From: Acidimicrobiia bacterium
GTDB lineage: Bacteria; Actinomycetota; Acidimicrobiia; Acidimicrobiales; Poriferisodalaceae
Reading direction: 5' to 3'
Assembly: GCA_022820505.1 (NCBI GenBank)
Contig: JAJEFK010000016.1
Location: forward strand, 1 to 64,000
Length of the DNA stretch: 64,000 nucleotides
Shown here: positions 1-11,942 of the stretch, piece after piece
Position numbering within the stretch: position 1 is the stretch's first letter
How the letters are laid out: every line of letters begins with the position of its first letter
Notes under the pieces: generated by a model
The model's database searches: none
The model's input: only the letters and a program-made list of their open reading frames with translations
What the model was told of the DNA's origin: nothing
Position numbers and translations under genes: made by a program

Positions 1-864
1 GATGCGGCGCGCCGCCCGGTACTTGGCGATCTCCTCGAAGAAGTCGATGTGGGCATTGAAGAAGAAGCTCAGCCGTGGCGCGAATTCGTCGGTGGACAGC
101 CCCCGCTCTGCAGCGGCCTCGACGTACGCGAACCCGTTCGCCAAGGTGAAAGCAAGCTCCTGTGCAGCTGTCGAGCCTGCTTCTCGAATGTGATAACCGC
201 TGATCGACACCGAATTCCACCGGGGCATCTCATGGGTGGCGAACTCGATGGTGTCGGCGACGATGCGCATCGATGGCCGCGGCGGGTACACCCATTCCTT
301 CTGGGCTTGGTACTCCTTGAGAATGTCGTTCTGCAGCGTGCCGCCGAGCTTGCGGCGGTCCGCACCGTGCTCTTCGGCGTTGGCGACGAACATCGCCCAG
401 ATCGTGGCCGCAGGTGCGTTGATGGTCATCGACGTGGTGGTCGCCTCAAGGTCGATGCCGTCGTACAGCGTCGACATGTCCTCGATGGAGTCCACGGCCA
501 CGCCGCAGCGGCCGACCTCGCCCAGCGACATGACATCGTCGGAGTCGAGTCCCATGAGCGTGGGCATGTCGAATGCGGTCGACAGCCCGCCCCCGCCCGC
601 TTCGAGGATCTCGTGGAAACGCTTGTTGGTGTCCTCGGGCGTTCCGAAGCCTGCGAACATGCGCATCGTCCACAGCCGGCCGCGGTAGCCGCTGGGATGC
701 ACGCCACGCGTGTACGGGAATTGCCCCGGCCAGCCCACCTCAGGATCGGGTTCGCTCTCCACAGGCGCATAGAGCGGGTCAAGCTCGAGACCGCTCATCG
801 TCTCGAAGTCGGCGTTACGCACCGGGGTGGCTTCGAACTCTGCTTGCCAGCGCTCGCGTGTCAC
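1..864 (-). CDS. Acyl-CoA mutase large subunit, isobutyryl-CoA-mutase type (5' part only)
   Basis: The first 288 codons of a B12-dependent acyl-CoA mutase large subunit run off the left edge, so the ORF track misses it. The GTG start at 864 follows a perfect AGGAGG six bases upstream. The TIM-barrel substrate domain is clear: [15 protein letters not shown] near residue 67, [11 protein letters not shown] near 175 and SGYHIREAG further on. From the family, methylmalonyl-CoA mutase binds its substrate carboxylate with Tyr89 and Arg207. The aligned residues here are Phe70 and Gln188, the pair known from isobutyryl-CoA mutase (Phe80/Gln198, same spacing of 118). The likely reaction is isobutyryl-CoA to n-butyryl-CoA, or another non-carboxylated acyl-CoA, in valine or fatty-acid carbon flow. 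The C-terminus, including any B12 domain, lies outside the window. Confidence 0.88.
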   Translation of the reverse strand, partial: MTRERWQAEFEATPVRNADFETMSGLELDPLYAPVESEPDPEVGWPGQFPYTRGVHPSGYRGRLWTMRMFAGFGTPEDTNKRFHEILEAGGGGLSTAFDMPTLMGLDSDDVMSLGEVGRCGVAVDSIEDMSTLYDGIDLEATTTSMTINAPAATIWAMFVANAEEHGADRRKLGGTLQNDILKEYQAQKEWVYPPRPSMRIVADTIEFATHEMPRWNSVSISGYHIREAGSTAAQELAFTLANGFAYVEAAAERGLSTDEFAPRLSFFFNAHIDFFEEIAKYRAARRI

Positions 865-1014
865 CCGTGGCCTCCTGAGATCCGCAGTCTCGTCGCTGCC
901 GAAGTGCGTTCAATGTCGACAACACCTGCGGCGCTTGAAGTGTATGCAGGCGCCCGCGTTCGGTTCTCCGTGCCGCTCAAGAATGTGAGCCGTCCCACTG
1001 CTACGCGACTTGCC

Positions 1015-1079
1015 TCCCGCTCTTGTTCGCTGCGCTCACGGGCCGCTCGGGCCACGGCTTCGCCTAGCGGCTCAGCCTC
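1015..1079 (-). repeat. 65-bp 3'-end repeat, copy 1
   Basis: This sequence is 60 of 65 bases or better identical to 62391-62455 on the opposite strand. The core GTGAGCGCAGCGAACAAGAG is unchanged. It starts 5 bases after the thiD stop and reads in the same direction as thiD. It contains short inverted repeats (GGCTgAGCC and GGCCcgagcGGCC). Its placement suggests a mobile or regulatory 3'-UTR element. Confidence 0.75.
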
Positions 1080-1084
1080 TGGTC

Positions 1085-1927
1085 TCAGCCTGTGAGCGGG
1101 TCGACGGGTCCGCGCCCGCTGCCGAGCAGGCGATCTGCTCCTGCCGCGATAGCTCGCGCGGTCAGATCGTGGGCTCGGTCAATCGCTGAGTCCACGTCGG
1201 TGCCCTTGGCCAGCTCGGCGCAGATGGCGGCCGAGAAGACATCGCCCGACCCCCGGACGTTGCGAGTCTCGATGCGCGGCGCCGACAGCAGCCGGGCGCT
1301 GCCGTCCCGAACGACGACATCGGTGATCGTCTCACCGATCCGGAGTCGGCCGCCGGTGACGACCACGGCCTCCGGGCCAGTGGCTGCGAGCTCGTGGGCC
1401 GCCTCGACCCACGCCTCGACCTCGTCGCCGAGGTCCCTGCCCACGAGTCGGCCTGCCTCGAGGTGGTTGGGCGTCACGACCCGGGCGTTCGGCAGCAGGC
1501 GCGTCGCGACCGATCGCTCTGCCTCGGCGCTGAGCAGCGGCTCGCCGACCCCGTCGACCAGCACCGGGTCCACCACCAGCTGGGGAAGCCGGCGGGCAGC
1601 AATCGACGCCACCGCCGCGACGGTCTCCGCAGTGAGCAGCAGGCCCGTCTTGGACGCCGCAATGGGCATGTCGTCGAGCACTGCGTGGACCTGTGCGGCC
1701 ACCAGCTCGGCATCGACGGGCTGCGCGGCCCGGAACTCGGCCGTGTTCTGCGCCGAAACCAGCGTCAACGCGAATGTCCCGTGCACGCCGCATGCCGCGA
1801 ACGCCCGCAGGTCCGCCGCGAGACCGGCCCCGCCCGAAGAATCCGCCCCCGCAATGGTCAACGCCGCGGGCCACCAGGCGTGCTGCGCGGGCGGACGGGG
1901 GTTCTCGCTCGCGATCCCACCGGCCAT
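1085..1927 (-). CDS. thiD: Hydroxymethylpyrimidine/phosphomethylpyrimidine kinase
   Basis: This 280-residue ribokinase-superfamily protein phosphorylates hydroxymethylpyrimidine and its monophosphate to make the pyrimidine half of thiamine. The substrate loop TIAGADSSGGAGLAADL lies near residues 24-40, KTGLL near 93 and VVDPVLV near 117. The C-terminal anion-hole motif reads RGSGDVFSAAI, where ThiD usually has a GTGC motif, so the Asp looks like the general ribokinase form. The length is normal. The start is ATG 1927, with no good Shine-Dalgarno and only 68 bases to the divergent gene at 1996, so the transcript may be leaderless. It stands alone, without other thi genes in the window. Confidence 0.85.
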   Translation of the reverse strand: MAGGIASENPRPPAQHAWWPAALTIAGADSSGGAGLAADLRAFAACGVHGTFALTLVSAQNTAEFRAAQPVDAELVAAQVHAVLDDMPIAASKTGLLLTAETVAAVASIAARRLPQLVVDPVLVDGVGEPLLSAEAERSVATRLLPNARVVTPNHLEAGRLVGRDLGDEVEAWVEAAHELAATGPEAVVVTGGRLRIGETITDVVVRDGSARLLSAPRIETRNVRGSGDVFSAAICAELAKGTDVDSAIDRAHDLTARAIAAGADRLLGSGRGPVDPLTG

Positions 1928-1995
1928 GTCACCAGTACAACAGTTGGGCGCGCTGCGCGGCAGTCACTCCCGCCTGTGGTTAGCGTCGGCAGGCG

Positions 1996-3162
1996 ATGGC
2001 CGGATCTGCGTCGAGACTGAGCGGCTCCTGCACTCGCAGCATCTCCCCCGACGGGACCGTGGGGATCATCGCCAACCCGGTCTCGGGGCGCGACGTTCGC
2101 CGGGTGGCGGCGCGAGGCGCGGTGTCCACTACCGAGGACAAGCGCAACCGGATCGCCCGAGCAGTCATCGGCGCCGTCACCGCGGGGGCCACACGGATCG
2201 TGGCCATGGCAGAACCGTTCGGCATCGCAACCGGCGCGCTCACCGATCTGCGCATCGACGCCGAGATCGAGATCGTGGACGTGGGCGCGACCGTCTCGCC
2301 CACCGACACGATCCGCGCAGTCGAGGCCATGCGGGCCCGGGATGTCAATGTGCTGGTGACGCTGGGCGGTGACGGCACCAACCGCACGATCTGCGGGGTC
2401 TGGCCCGAGGCGACGCTGGTGCCGATGTCCACCGGCACCAACAACGTGTTTCCCAGCCTCACCGAGCCCACCGTCGCCGGTGCCGCCGCGGGACTGCTGG
2501 CGAGCGGCATGGTGGACCCTGAAGCGTGTGCGCCCCGGTCGAAGCTGATCACTGTGACATCAGGAAAGGGCACATCGGGTGACGGCCCATCGCAGACGGG
2601 GGAGCCAGCGCGCGGCTGGACCGAGATCGCACTGATCGATGCGGTCACGCTGGCCGATGACTTCGTCGGCAATCGCATGCCCGCGGACGGGGTGCGCATG
2701 CGGCAGGTGCTCGTGTCGCGCGCCCATCCGGCCAGCATCGGGCTGAGCTCGCTCGCGGGGCTGCTGCAACCCTGCTCGTTCTCCGACGACGCGGGCGTGC
2801 TGGTGAACTGCGGACCGGGCGGGCGCCCGATGCGCGTGGCGCTCGCACCCGGGCTGTACCGCACGGTGCCGGTGATCGATCACCGCAGCGTCGAGCTGGG
2901 AGAAGCCGTCGAGCTCCGGGGTCCGACAGTGCTGTCGCTCGACGGCGACCGCGAGCGCACGATCGGCCCCGATGAAGCAGCAATTGCCGATGTGCAGCGC
3001 AGCGGGCCCCGGGTGGTGGACGTGGATCGGGCACTGGAATTGGGTGCTGCCGCCGGGGTGTTCGAGACTTCTCGGGCGCCGACCGGCGACCGTGCGCTCA
3101 ACGAGGCCTCCAAGGTCCATTACCACCACGCCGACGGCAGCCCGATCCGCGATTGCTGCTGA
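1996..3162 (+). CDS. ATP-NAD kinase family protein, AcoX-like
   Basis: This 388-residue protein has the NAD-kinase/diacylglycerol-kinase core: NPVSGRDVRR near residue 27, the phosphate-binding LGGDGTNR near 120 and STGTNNVFP near 145. It resembles the AcoX-like branch of predicted ATP-NAD kinases (COG3199), which is longer than housekeeping NAD kinase and is sometimes found with acetoin or acyl dehydrogenase genes. No acetoin genes are nearby, so the substrate is unknown. The ATG at 1996 has a weak ribosome site, and a GTG at about codon 21 just before the first beta strand is possible. It is divergent from thiD. Confidence 0.7.
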   Translation: MAGSASRLSGSCTRSISPDGTVGIIANPVSGRDVRRVAARGAVSTTEDKRNRIARAVIGAVTAGATRIVAMAEPFGIATGALTDLRIDAEIEIVDVGATVSPTDTIRAVEAMRARDVNVLVTLGGDGTNRTICGVWPEATLVPMSTGTNNVFPSLTEPTVAGAAAGLLASGMVDPEACAPRSKLITVTSGKGTSGDGPSQTGEPARGWTEIALIDAVTLADDFVGNRMPADGVRMRQVLVSRAHPASIGLSSLAGLLQPCSFSDDAGVLVNCGPGGRPMRVALAPGLYRTVPVIDHRSVELGEAVELRGPTVLSLDGDRERTIGPDEAAIADVQRSGPRVVDVDRALELGAAAGVFETSRAPTGDRALNEASKVHYHHADGSPIRDCC

Positions 3163-3183
3163 GCGGCTGAGCCGCCGCCAATT

Positions 3184-3206
3184 CCCGACTAATCCGGTCG
3201 GGTTTG
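3184..3206 (+). terminator. Possible weak terminator after the AcoX-like gene
   Basis: CCCGAC and GTCGGG form a 6-bp stem around a 7-base loop, followed by TTTGT. It lies 22 bases after the stop of the AcoX-like gene and before the peroxiredoxin gene. The stem is short, so confidence is low. Confidence 0.35.
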
Positions 3207-3289
3207 TCGTCAAATGCGGCTATCCTCCGCGGCACGGGCTGCGCCGGCTCGCGCAGCCCGGCATTTGCCGCATCGCAAGGAGGACGAAC

Positions 3290-3952
3290 ATGGCACTGCG
3301 TCTCAATGACACCGCCCCCGATTTCACTGCCGACACCACCGAAGGCGAGATCAGCTTCCACGACTGGATCGGCGACGGCTGGGCGCTGCTCTTCTCCCAT
3401 CCGAAGGATTTCACCCCGGTGTGCACCACCGAGCTGGGCGCCGTTGCCGCGCTGGCCGATGAGTTCACAGCGCGCAACTGCAAGATCATCGGCATCAGCG
3501 TCGACGGCGTGAGCGACCACGTGAGCTGGAAGGCCGACATCGCTTCTGCGACCGGCCACGAGGCCAACTACCCGCTCATCGGCGATCCTGAGCTGGCGGT
3601 GGTGAAGCTCTACGACATGCTTCCCGCAGACGCCGGCGACACATCGGCGGGGCGCACCGCGGCCGACAACGCCACGGCCCGCACCGTGTTCATCATCGGC
3701 CCGGACAAGAAGATCAAGGCGTCGCTCACCTACCCGATGACGACCGGCCGCAACTTCGCCGAGATCCTGCGCCTGCTCGACTCGTGCCAGCTCACCGCCG
3801 CCGAGCAGGTCGCCACGCCGGCCAACTGGCAGCAAGGCGAGAACGTCATCATCGTGCCTGCCGTGTCGAATGAGGCGGCCGCCGAGAAGTACCCCGACGG
3901 CTGGGAATCACCGCTGCCCTACCTGCGCCTGGTGCCCCAACCCGGCAAGTAA
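3290..3952 (+). CDS. 1-Cys peroxiredoxin (Prx6/AhpC-TSA family)
   Basis: This 220-residue cytosolic thiol peroxidase reduces hydrogen peroxide and alkyl hydroperoxides. The peroxidatic cysteine sits in DFTPVCTTELG near residue 46, and the C-terminal 1-cysPrx domain (TPANWQQGENVIIVP) identifies the Prx6 branch. The ORF track extends the frame to 2972, but ATG 3290 has AAGGAGG six bases upstream and begins exactly with the family N-terminus (MALRLNDTAPDF). Reductant is not evident locally; mycothiol is a candidate because mshC is in the window. The gene appears monocistronic. Confidence 0.93.
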   Translation: MALRLNDTAPDFTADTTEGEISFHDWIGDGWALLFSHPKDFTPVCTTELGAVAALADEFTARNCKIIGISVDGVSDHVSWKADIASATGHEANYPLIGDPELAVVKLYDMLPADAGDTSAGRTAADNATARTVFIIGPDKKIKASLTYPMTTGRNFAEILRLLDSCQLTAAEQVATPANWQQGENVIIVPAVSNEAAAEKYPDGWESPLPYLRLVPQPGK

Positions 3953-4010
3953 TCGCGAACGGCGATACGAGGCTGCGGCAACCTCGACGGCACAGGCCCT
4001 AGCCGAGCGC

Positions 4011-5309
4011 TTAGCTCACGCCGGATTCGGCGACGACTTCGGCTTCGAAGGCCGGGGCACCGTCGAGGCGGCGCATCGAATCGGGCAGCTCGGCCCGGAC
4101 TCGCTGGTGGAAGACGCGGTCCTGGGCCAGCGTGTAGGGATAGGCCGCCTGACCGGATCGCAGCAGCGGAACGTGCAGCGGCCGGCTGTTGGTAGGACCG
4201 GGACGATCCTGCTCGACGAGCGTCTCCGAGGTGGCCTCGCCATCGCGCACTACCCGGTAGGGCCTCACCACGCCGCCACGGGTGGCCTTGCCCTCTGATT
4301 CCTTGTAGACGGGCACCACCGGCTCGAACGTGCCGGAGTGCCGTGCGATAGCCACCGCCTTGTACACCATGCCGGCGGTTGCATGGCCGGAACCCACCAC
4401 CAGCTGGGTGCCCACGCCATAGCCATCGACCGGCAGATGCGCCAGATCGGCGATGCGGTACTCGTCTAGATCGCCTGACACCACGATGCGGGTCTCCTCG
4501 GCGCCTGCGTCATCCAGCCACTGCCGTACCCGCGGCACCTCCACCGTGAGATCTCCCGAGTCGATGCGTACCGCGCCCGGCACCCCGCCGAGACGCTTCG
4601 CCGCTGCGAGACCCCGTTCAAGCCCTGTTCTCAGGTCGAAGGTGTCGATGAGCAGCGTGGTCTCGAGGCCGTGCGCACGCATCTGCGCCTCGAAGGCTGC
4701 TTCCTCGTCGTGGTGCGCCAGCGTGAAGGCGTGAGCAGCGGTGCCGGCCGTCGGGATCTCGAACTGCTCACCGGCGAGCAGGTTGGATGTCGCATCGAAA
4801 CCAACCAACCAGGCGGCACGCGCGGCGGCAACGGCAGCGAGTTCGTGGGTGCGGCGGCCGCCCATCTCGATGAGGTGGCGTCCTTCTGCGACATCGTGCA
4901 TCCGTGCAGCCGCAGACGCGACAGCGCAGTCGTGGTTGAGCACCGACAGCACCAGCGTTTCCACGAGCAGCGCCGTGCCTACCGAGGCATCGACACGCAG
5001 CACTGGGCTGCCGGGCACGTAGAAGTCGCCCTCGCGGTAGCTCCAGGCATCACCGTCGAATCGGAACGTCGCCAGGTGATCGAGCAGGCTGTCGCTGAAA
5101 CGGCCGAGCCCAGCCAAGTAGTCCAGATCGTCGGCCTCGAACCGGTAGTCAGCCAGCAGCCCGGCCAGCCGGCCCGGACCCGCCACCACGCCGTAGCCGC
5201 GTCCCGGCGGCAATCGCCTGGCGAACACCTCAAAGCACGAGCGCCGCGACGCGACACCTGACTGCAAGGCCGCATCGAGCATGGTGAGCTCGTACAGGTC
5301 GGTCATCAT
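4011..5309 (-). CDS. pncB: Nicotinate phosphoribosyltransferase
   Basis: The enzyme joins nicotinate to PRPP to form nicotinate mononucleotide in NAD salvage. Family landmarks are TDLYELTML at the N-terminus, LIEMGGRRTHE near residue 160, GTAAHAF, RIDSGDL, VVSGDLDEYRI and GVGTQLVVG. Length and order match actinobacterial PncB. The track starts at 5363, but the N-terminus aligns with the family only from ATG 5309; GTG 5321 (GTAMMTDLYELTM) is an equally plausible start. No clear Shine-Dalgarno precedes either. It stands between peroxiredoxin and the defence island, so it marks the left conserved flank of that island. Confidence 0.92.
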   Translation of the reverse strand: MMTDLYELTMLDAALQSGVASRRSCFEVFARRLPPGRGYGVVAGPGRLAGLLADYRFEADDLDYLAGLGRFSDSLLDHLATFRFDGDAWSYREGDFYVPGSPVLRVDASVGTALLVETLVLSVLNHDCAVASAAARMHDVAEGRHLIEMGGRRTHELAAVAAARAAWLVGFDATSNLLAGEQFEIPTAGTAAHAFTLAHHDEEAAFEAQMRAHGLETTLLIDTFDLRTGLERGLAAAKRLGGVPGAVRIDSGDLTVEVPRVRQWLDDAGAEETRIVVSGDLDEYRIADLAHLPVDGYGVGTQLVVGSGHATAGMVYKAVAIARHSGTFEPVVPVYKESEGKATRGGVVRPYRVVRDGEATSETLVEQDRPGPTNSRPLHVPLLRSGQAAYPYTLAQDRVFHQRVRAELPDSMRRLDGAPAFEAEVVAESGVS

Positions 5310-5524
5310 GGCCGTGCCCACACCACAAGTCTGCCCGCGCCGAGCACCAGTTCGCCTGCACAACCATCTCGACGCCCGTCAAGTCATGCCGCCCTGGTGA
5401 CTCTCGGACCCAGCTCTGTTGGAGAACGAAATCAGGTCGAGCACTCGGAATGAGCGGTCTCCGAATTCCCACTTGCTGCACCGTCAAGTCCCTATCATCG
5501 CGCTCTCACGGCGGAAGTATCAGC

Positions 5525-8509
5525 ATGGATGACGTGAATTCGCAAAACCAAGGTTCCCTCTGGCGGCGCTGGGATCCGCATATTCACCTTCCCGGAACGG
5601 TCTCGAACGATCAATTCGGTGCAATGAGTATCGAGGACGCGCTGAGGCAACTCTCCCGTGTTCAACCTCGGATCGAAGCCATAGGGGTTACCGATTACTA
5701 CACCACGACTAGTTTTCGCGCTGCTGCCAACGCGCTAGCAACAGGGGTTGCTCCCGGAATTCACTTCGCTTTCCCGAACGTTGAACTCCGGCTCGATAAC
5801 GCTACGTCATCAAATCACGGAGTCAATATTCACCTCCTTTGCTCTCCCAATGAAGTAGACCGACTCGACCAGTTCATCAGTGGTCTTGAATTCAGCTGGC
5901 GAGATACGACGTTCAGAGCCACACACGACGATCTAATCCGGCTTGGTCGAGAATTCTCGCAGGATGCGAGTCTCCCAGATGATGCAGCATTACGAATCGG
6001 TGTGACGCAGTTCAAAGTAAACTTCGAGCAGCTACGCCAGCAATTCCGGAACAATAACTGGGCGCTAGAGAACATCCTCATTGCGGTTGCTGGTGGTGGA
6101 CGCGATGGCACGTCAGGCCTACGTGACCAAGCCGGAGGCTTCGCTGCGAGACGACAATCCATTGAACGTCTAGCGCACATAATTTTCAGTAGCAACCCAC
6201 AGCAAGTGAGGTTTTGGTCGGGCGATGGTGACTTGAGTGAGACAGAGCTCGAACAGACATACGGCGGCATGAAGGTCTGTCTCCACGGAAGCGACGCGCA
6301 TGATCCCTCAAGACTTGGTATACCGGACGACGATAGATTCTGTTGGCTCAACGGTGATCCGACTTTCGATACACTGCGTCTTGCTTGCCTGTCGCCCAAG
6401 ACGAGGAGCTTCATCGGACAAGAATCACCTGCCGTGTCCAGTACCTATGGCAGAGTGATTAGAGTAGGCGTACCTAACGAGAGTTGGTTTGCCAATGGTA
6501 CGATTGAACTCAATCCTGGATTAGTCTCGATTATTGGACCGCGCGGTTCGGGCAAAACTGCTCTCGCCGACCTGATAGCAGCTGGCGCGGGCTCAAGGGA
6601 ACCATTCGATAATGATTCATCCTTCATTCGGCGCGCTGGACGACTGCTCAGCAGCACAGTAGTCAGAGTCGAATGGAGCCATGACGAGACGATGGAACAT
6701 CGCCTGGCCAACGACGATGCCAACGAAGCTTACCCACGACCAGTGCGATACCTGAGCCAACAGTTTGTGGAGCGACTGTGTGCTTCGGATGGCGTATCCG
6801 ATCAGCTCCTGGTAGAGATTGAGCGCGTGATATTCGAAGCCTGGCCAGGCGAAGAACGTCAGGGTGCCACCAATTTTCGCGAACTGCTAGAGATACAGTT
6901 GACGTCGGCACGAGCACGCCAATCGTCGGAGCTCCAAGAGGTGTTGGATTACAGCGATCGTATCGCAGATCTAAGGCTTCGTCGCAGACAAGTTGGGGCG
7001 CAACGATCGGAGAAAGCACAATACGAAGCGCAACTCAAGCGACTCGAGGGTCAGATAGCCGCCTTGACTACGAATTCGGACCAAAGGAGCGCGAACCGGC
7101 TTGCAGTCGTATCTGAAGTCTTTGTTGAACGGCAAGGGCTAGTTCAAGCGCTTGATCGACGTCGGACGGCTTTGAGCGGGTTGCAGAGTGCCGTTAGCTC
7201 GGCTCGATCAACCGCATTCCCTCAATACCACCGACGCCTTCGCGACGAATATTCGGCATCAGGCCTAACTGACATACAATGGGCATCCTTTACAATTGAC
7301 TTCACTCATGACGTAGATAGTCTGATAGGGCAAGCGCTTCAAGACATCTCTAATGAGCTGAACAGCTTAAGAGGGGAGCCTGTCGTCGACACCATTCCAA
7401 TTGTGCTTGACGAGTACTCTCGCGAGGAACTCTCTACCTTCTCGCTCGCTCAACTCAATAGTGACGTCATGCGGCTTCAAGAACTCGTAGGGCTCGATAC
7501 TGAACGACGCAAGCGGCTTACGAAGCTCTCTGAATCTGCCGCAGGCGTCCGCACACACATATCAAGGTTGTCGGAAGACATCGAACGCGCTTTGAGTGAG
7601 GACATTGACGAACTCATCATAAGTCGACGCGACCACTACGAATCCTATTTTCAGGCTCTAATCGAAGAAGAAGATGCGTTACGAAAGCTCTATGAGCCGC
7701 TTAGCGCTGTGCTAGAGGACATTGGCTCTTCGGTGTCGAAACTTCGATTTAGCGTTCGACGAGCAGTTGACGTCAGCTCATGGGCAAGGATGGGTGAGGA
7801 ACTGCTCGACTTGAGGAAGGAAGGTCGCTTTCGTGGAGAGGGTGCCCTAGAACGCGCTGCGATGACCGAACTCGTCCACGCCTGGGAATTCGGCGATTCT
7901 GGTGAAGCCGCCGATGCGATTGACAACTTTGCCAGAAAATATGGTGGCGATATTCGAAGCCAACAGCCGGCGCGTGTGGCAAATGACTCGCAAATTGACA
8001 ACTGGGAACGAAGTGTATCACGCTGGCTATTCAGGACTGATCACATCCAGCTTCGATACAGTTTGGACTACGATGGGTTGAACATTGAACAACTCTCACC
8101 GGGGACGCGTGGGATTGTATTGCTACTCTTGTATCTGGCGGTAGATCAACAAGAGAGCGATCCGCTGATCATCGACCAACCGGAAGAGAACCTTGACCCG
8201 GAATCCGTGCATTCGGAGCTAGTCCAGTTGTTCAGGTTGGCAAGTCAACGCCGACAGATCATCATGGTCACACACAATGCAAACTTGGTCGTCAACACCG
8301 ATGTTGACCAAGTCATCGTCGCTCACTGTGGACCGCTGGCCAAGGGACAGCTGCCCGAGATTCAATATCGATGCGGTGGTCTAGAGGACCCTGAGATACG
8401 TCGCTCAGTATGCGAGATACTCGAAGGTGGCGCAGAAGCGTTCCGACAACGCGCCCGCCGATTGGGCCTTGACATGTCTGTTGATGTGTCGGCTTTGGCT
8501 CCTCAATAG
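5525..8509 (+). CDS. PHP phosphoesterase-SMC-like ATPase fusion (TrlF-like), probable defence protein
   Basis: This 994-residue protein joins two parts. Residues 1-290 are a PHP-type metal phosphoesterase with DPHIHLPGT (HxH), IGVTDYY, PNVELRL, NIHLLC and the closing metal motif HGSDAHD. The rest is an SMC/Rad50-like ATPase: Walker A IIGPRGSGKTAL near 335, a long helical middle, signature LSPGTRGIVLLLL near 860, Walker B LIIDQPEENLDPE near 882 and switch MVTHNANLV. This matches proteins labelled TrlF-family AAA-like ATPases. Base composition is near 50% GC with AT-ending codons, far below neighbouring genes, which suggests recent transfer. The start at 5525 is chosen because a TATCAT box lies at 5493. 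It is convergent with hsdR. Function inferred: ATP-gated nuclease acting in defence. Confidence 0.8.
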   Translation: MDDVNSQNQGSLWRRWDPHIHLPGTVSNDQFGAMSIEDALRQLSRVQPRIEAIGVTDYYTTTSFRAAANALATGVAPGIHFAFPNVELRLDNATSSNHGVNIHLLCSPNEVDRLDQFISGLEFSWRDTTFRATHDDLIRLGREFSQDASLPDDAALRIGVTQFKVNFEQLRQQFRNNNWALENILIAVAGGGRDGTSGLRDQAGGFAARRQSIERLAHIIFSSNPQQVRFWSGDGDLSETELEQTYGGMKVCLHGSDAHDPSRLGIPDDDRFCWLNGDPTFDTLRLACLSPKTRSFIGQESPAVSSTYGRVIRVGVPNESWFANGTIELNPGLVSIIGPRGSGKTALADLIAAGAGSREPFDNDSSFIRRAGRLLSSTVVRVEWSHDETMEHRLANDDANEAYPRPVRYLSQQFVERLCASDGVSDQLLVEIERVIFEAWPGEERQGATNFRELLEIQLTSARARQSSELQEVLDYSDRIADLRLRRRQVGAQRSEKAQYEAQLKRLEGQIAALTTNSDQRSANRLAVVSEVFVERQGLVQALDRRRTALSGLQSAVSSARSTAFPQYHRRLRDEYSASGLTDIQWASFTIDFTHDVDSLIGQALQDISNELNSLRGEPVVDTIPIVLDEYSREELSTFSLAQLNSDVMRLQELVGLDTERRKRLTKLSESAAGVRTHISRLSEDIERALSEDIDELIISRRDHYESYFQALIEEEDALRKLYEPLSAVLEDIGSSVSKLRFSVRRAVDVSSWARMGEELLDLRKEGRFRGEGALERAAMTELVHAWEFGDSGEAADAIDNFARKYGGDIRSQQPARVANDSQIDNWERSVSRWLFRTDHIQLRYSLDYDGLNIEQLSPGTRGIVLLLLYLAVDQQESDPLIIDQPEENLDPESVHSELVQLFRLASQRRQIIMVTHNANLVVNTDVDQVIVAHCGPLAKGQLPEIQYRCGGLEDPEIRRSVCEILEGGAEAFRQRARRLGLDMSVDVSALAPQ

Positions 8510-8566
8510 AGCCATCGTGTCAGCCGTCACTGCAATTGCATAGCTCTCGAGGCGTACTGCGCGAAT

Positions 8567-11698
<3,132 letters not shown>

Positions 11699-11884
11699 GC
11701 ATTGCCCCTCGTTGTGGCCCAAGAGGTTGCCGATCCCCTCGCCGGCCCTTGCTTCAACCCCCGCAGCCCCTCGACTGCCGGGAGCCTACGCATTCCACCC
11801 CGCAAGCCTGCTTGGCCTGGCCAATGCTGCTGCTCCAGAGACCGCCTGCAAGCGGCGTGGCGCGCCGACTTGTCGAGGTGCTGG

Positions 11885-11942
11885 TATATTTTCTGGTATG
11901 AATTCGCTCGATAATGCCACCGTATCGGCAAGTTCGCGATGA
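11885..11942 (+). promoter_or_regulatory. Candidate promoter box and 14-codon leader ORF of the XRE-ImmA module
   Basis: A TATATT box at 11885-11890 stands 7 bases before an ATG at 11898, where a leaderless transcript could begin. That ATG opens a 14-codon ORF (MNSLDNATVSASSR) whose TGA overlaps the ATG of the next gene as ATGA at 11939-11942. The next gene has no Shine-Dalgarno, so coupled translation is a sensible reading. CTGGTAT occurs twice with a 12-base period (11881 and 11893) and could be an operator for the XRE protein. No convincing -35 box was found. Confidence 0.35.

Noticed and set aside
865-1014. Possible gene between thiD and the mutase
   Set aside because: The only ORF (861-1055, minus) overlaps the mutase start and the 65-bp repeat and has no family-like features.
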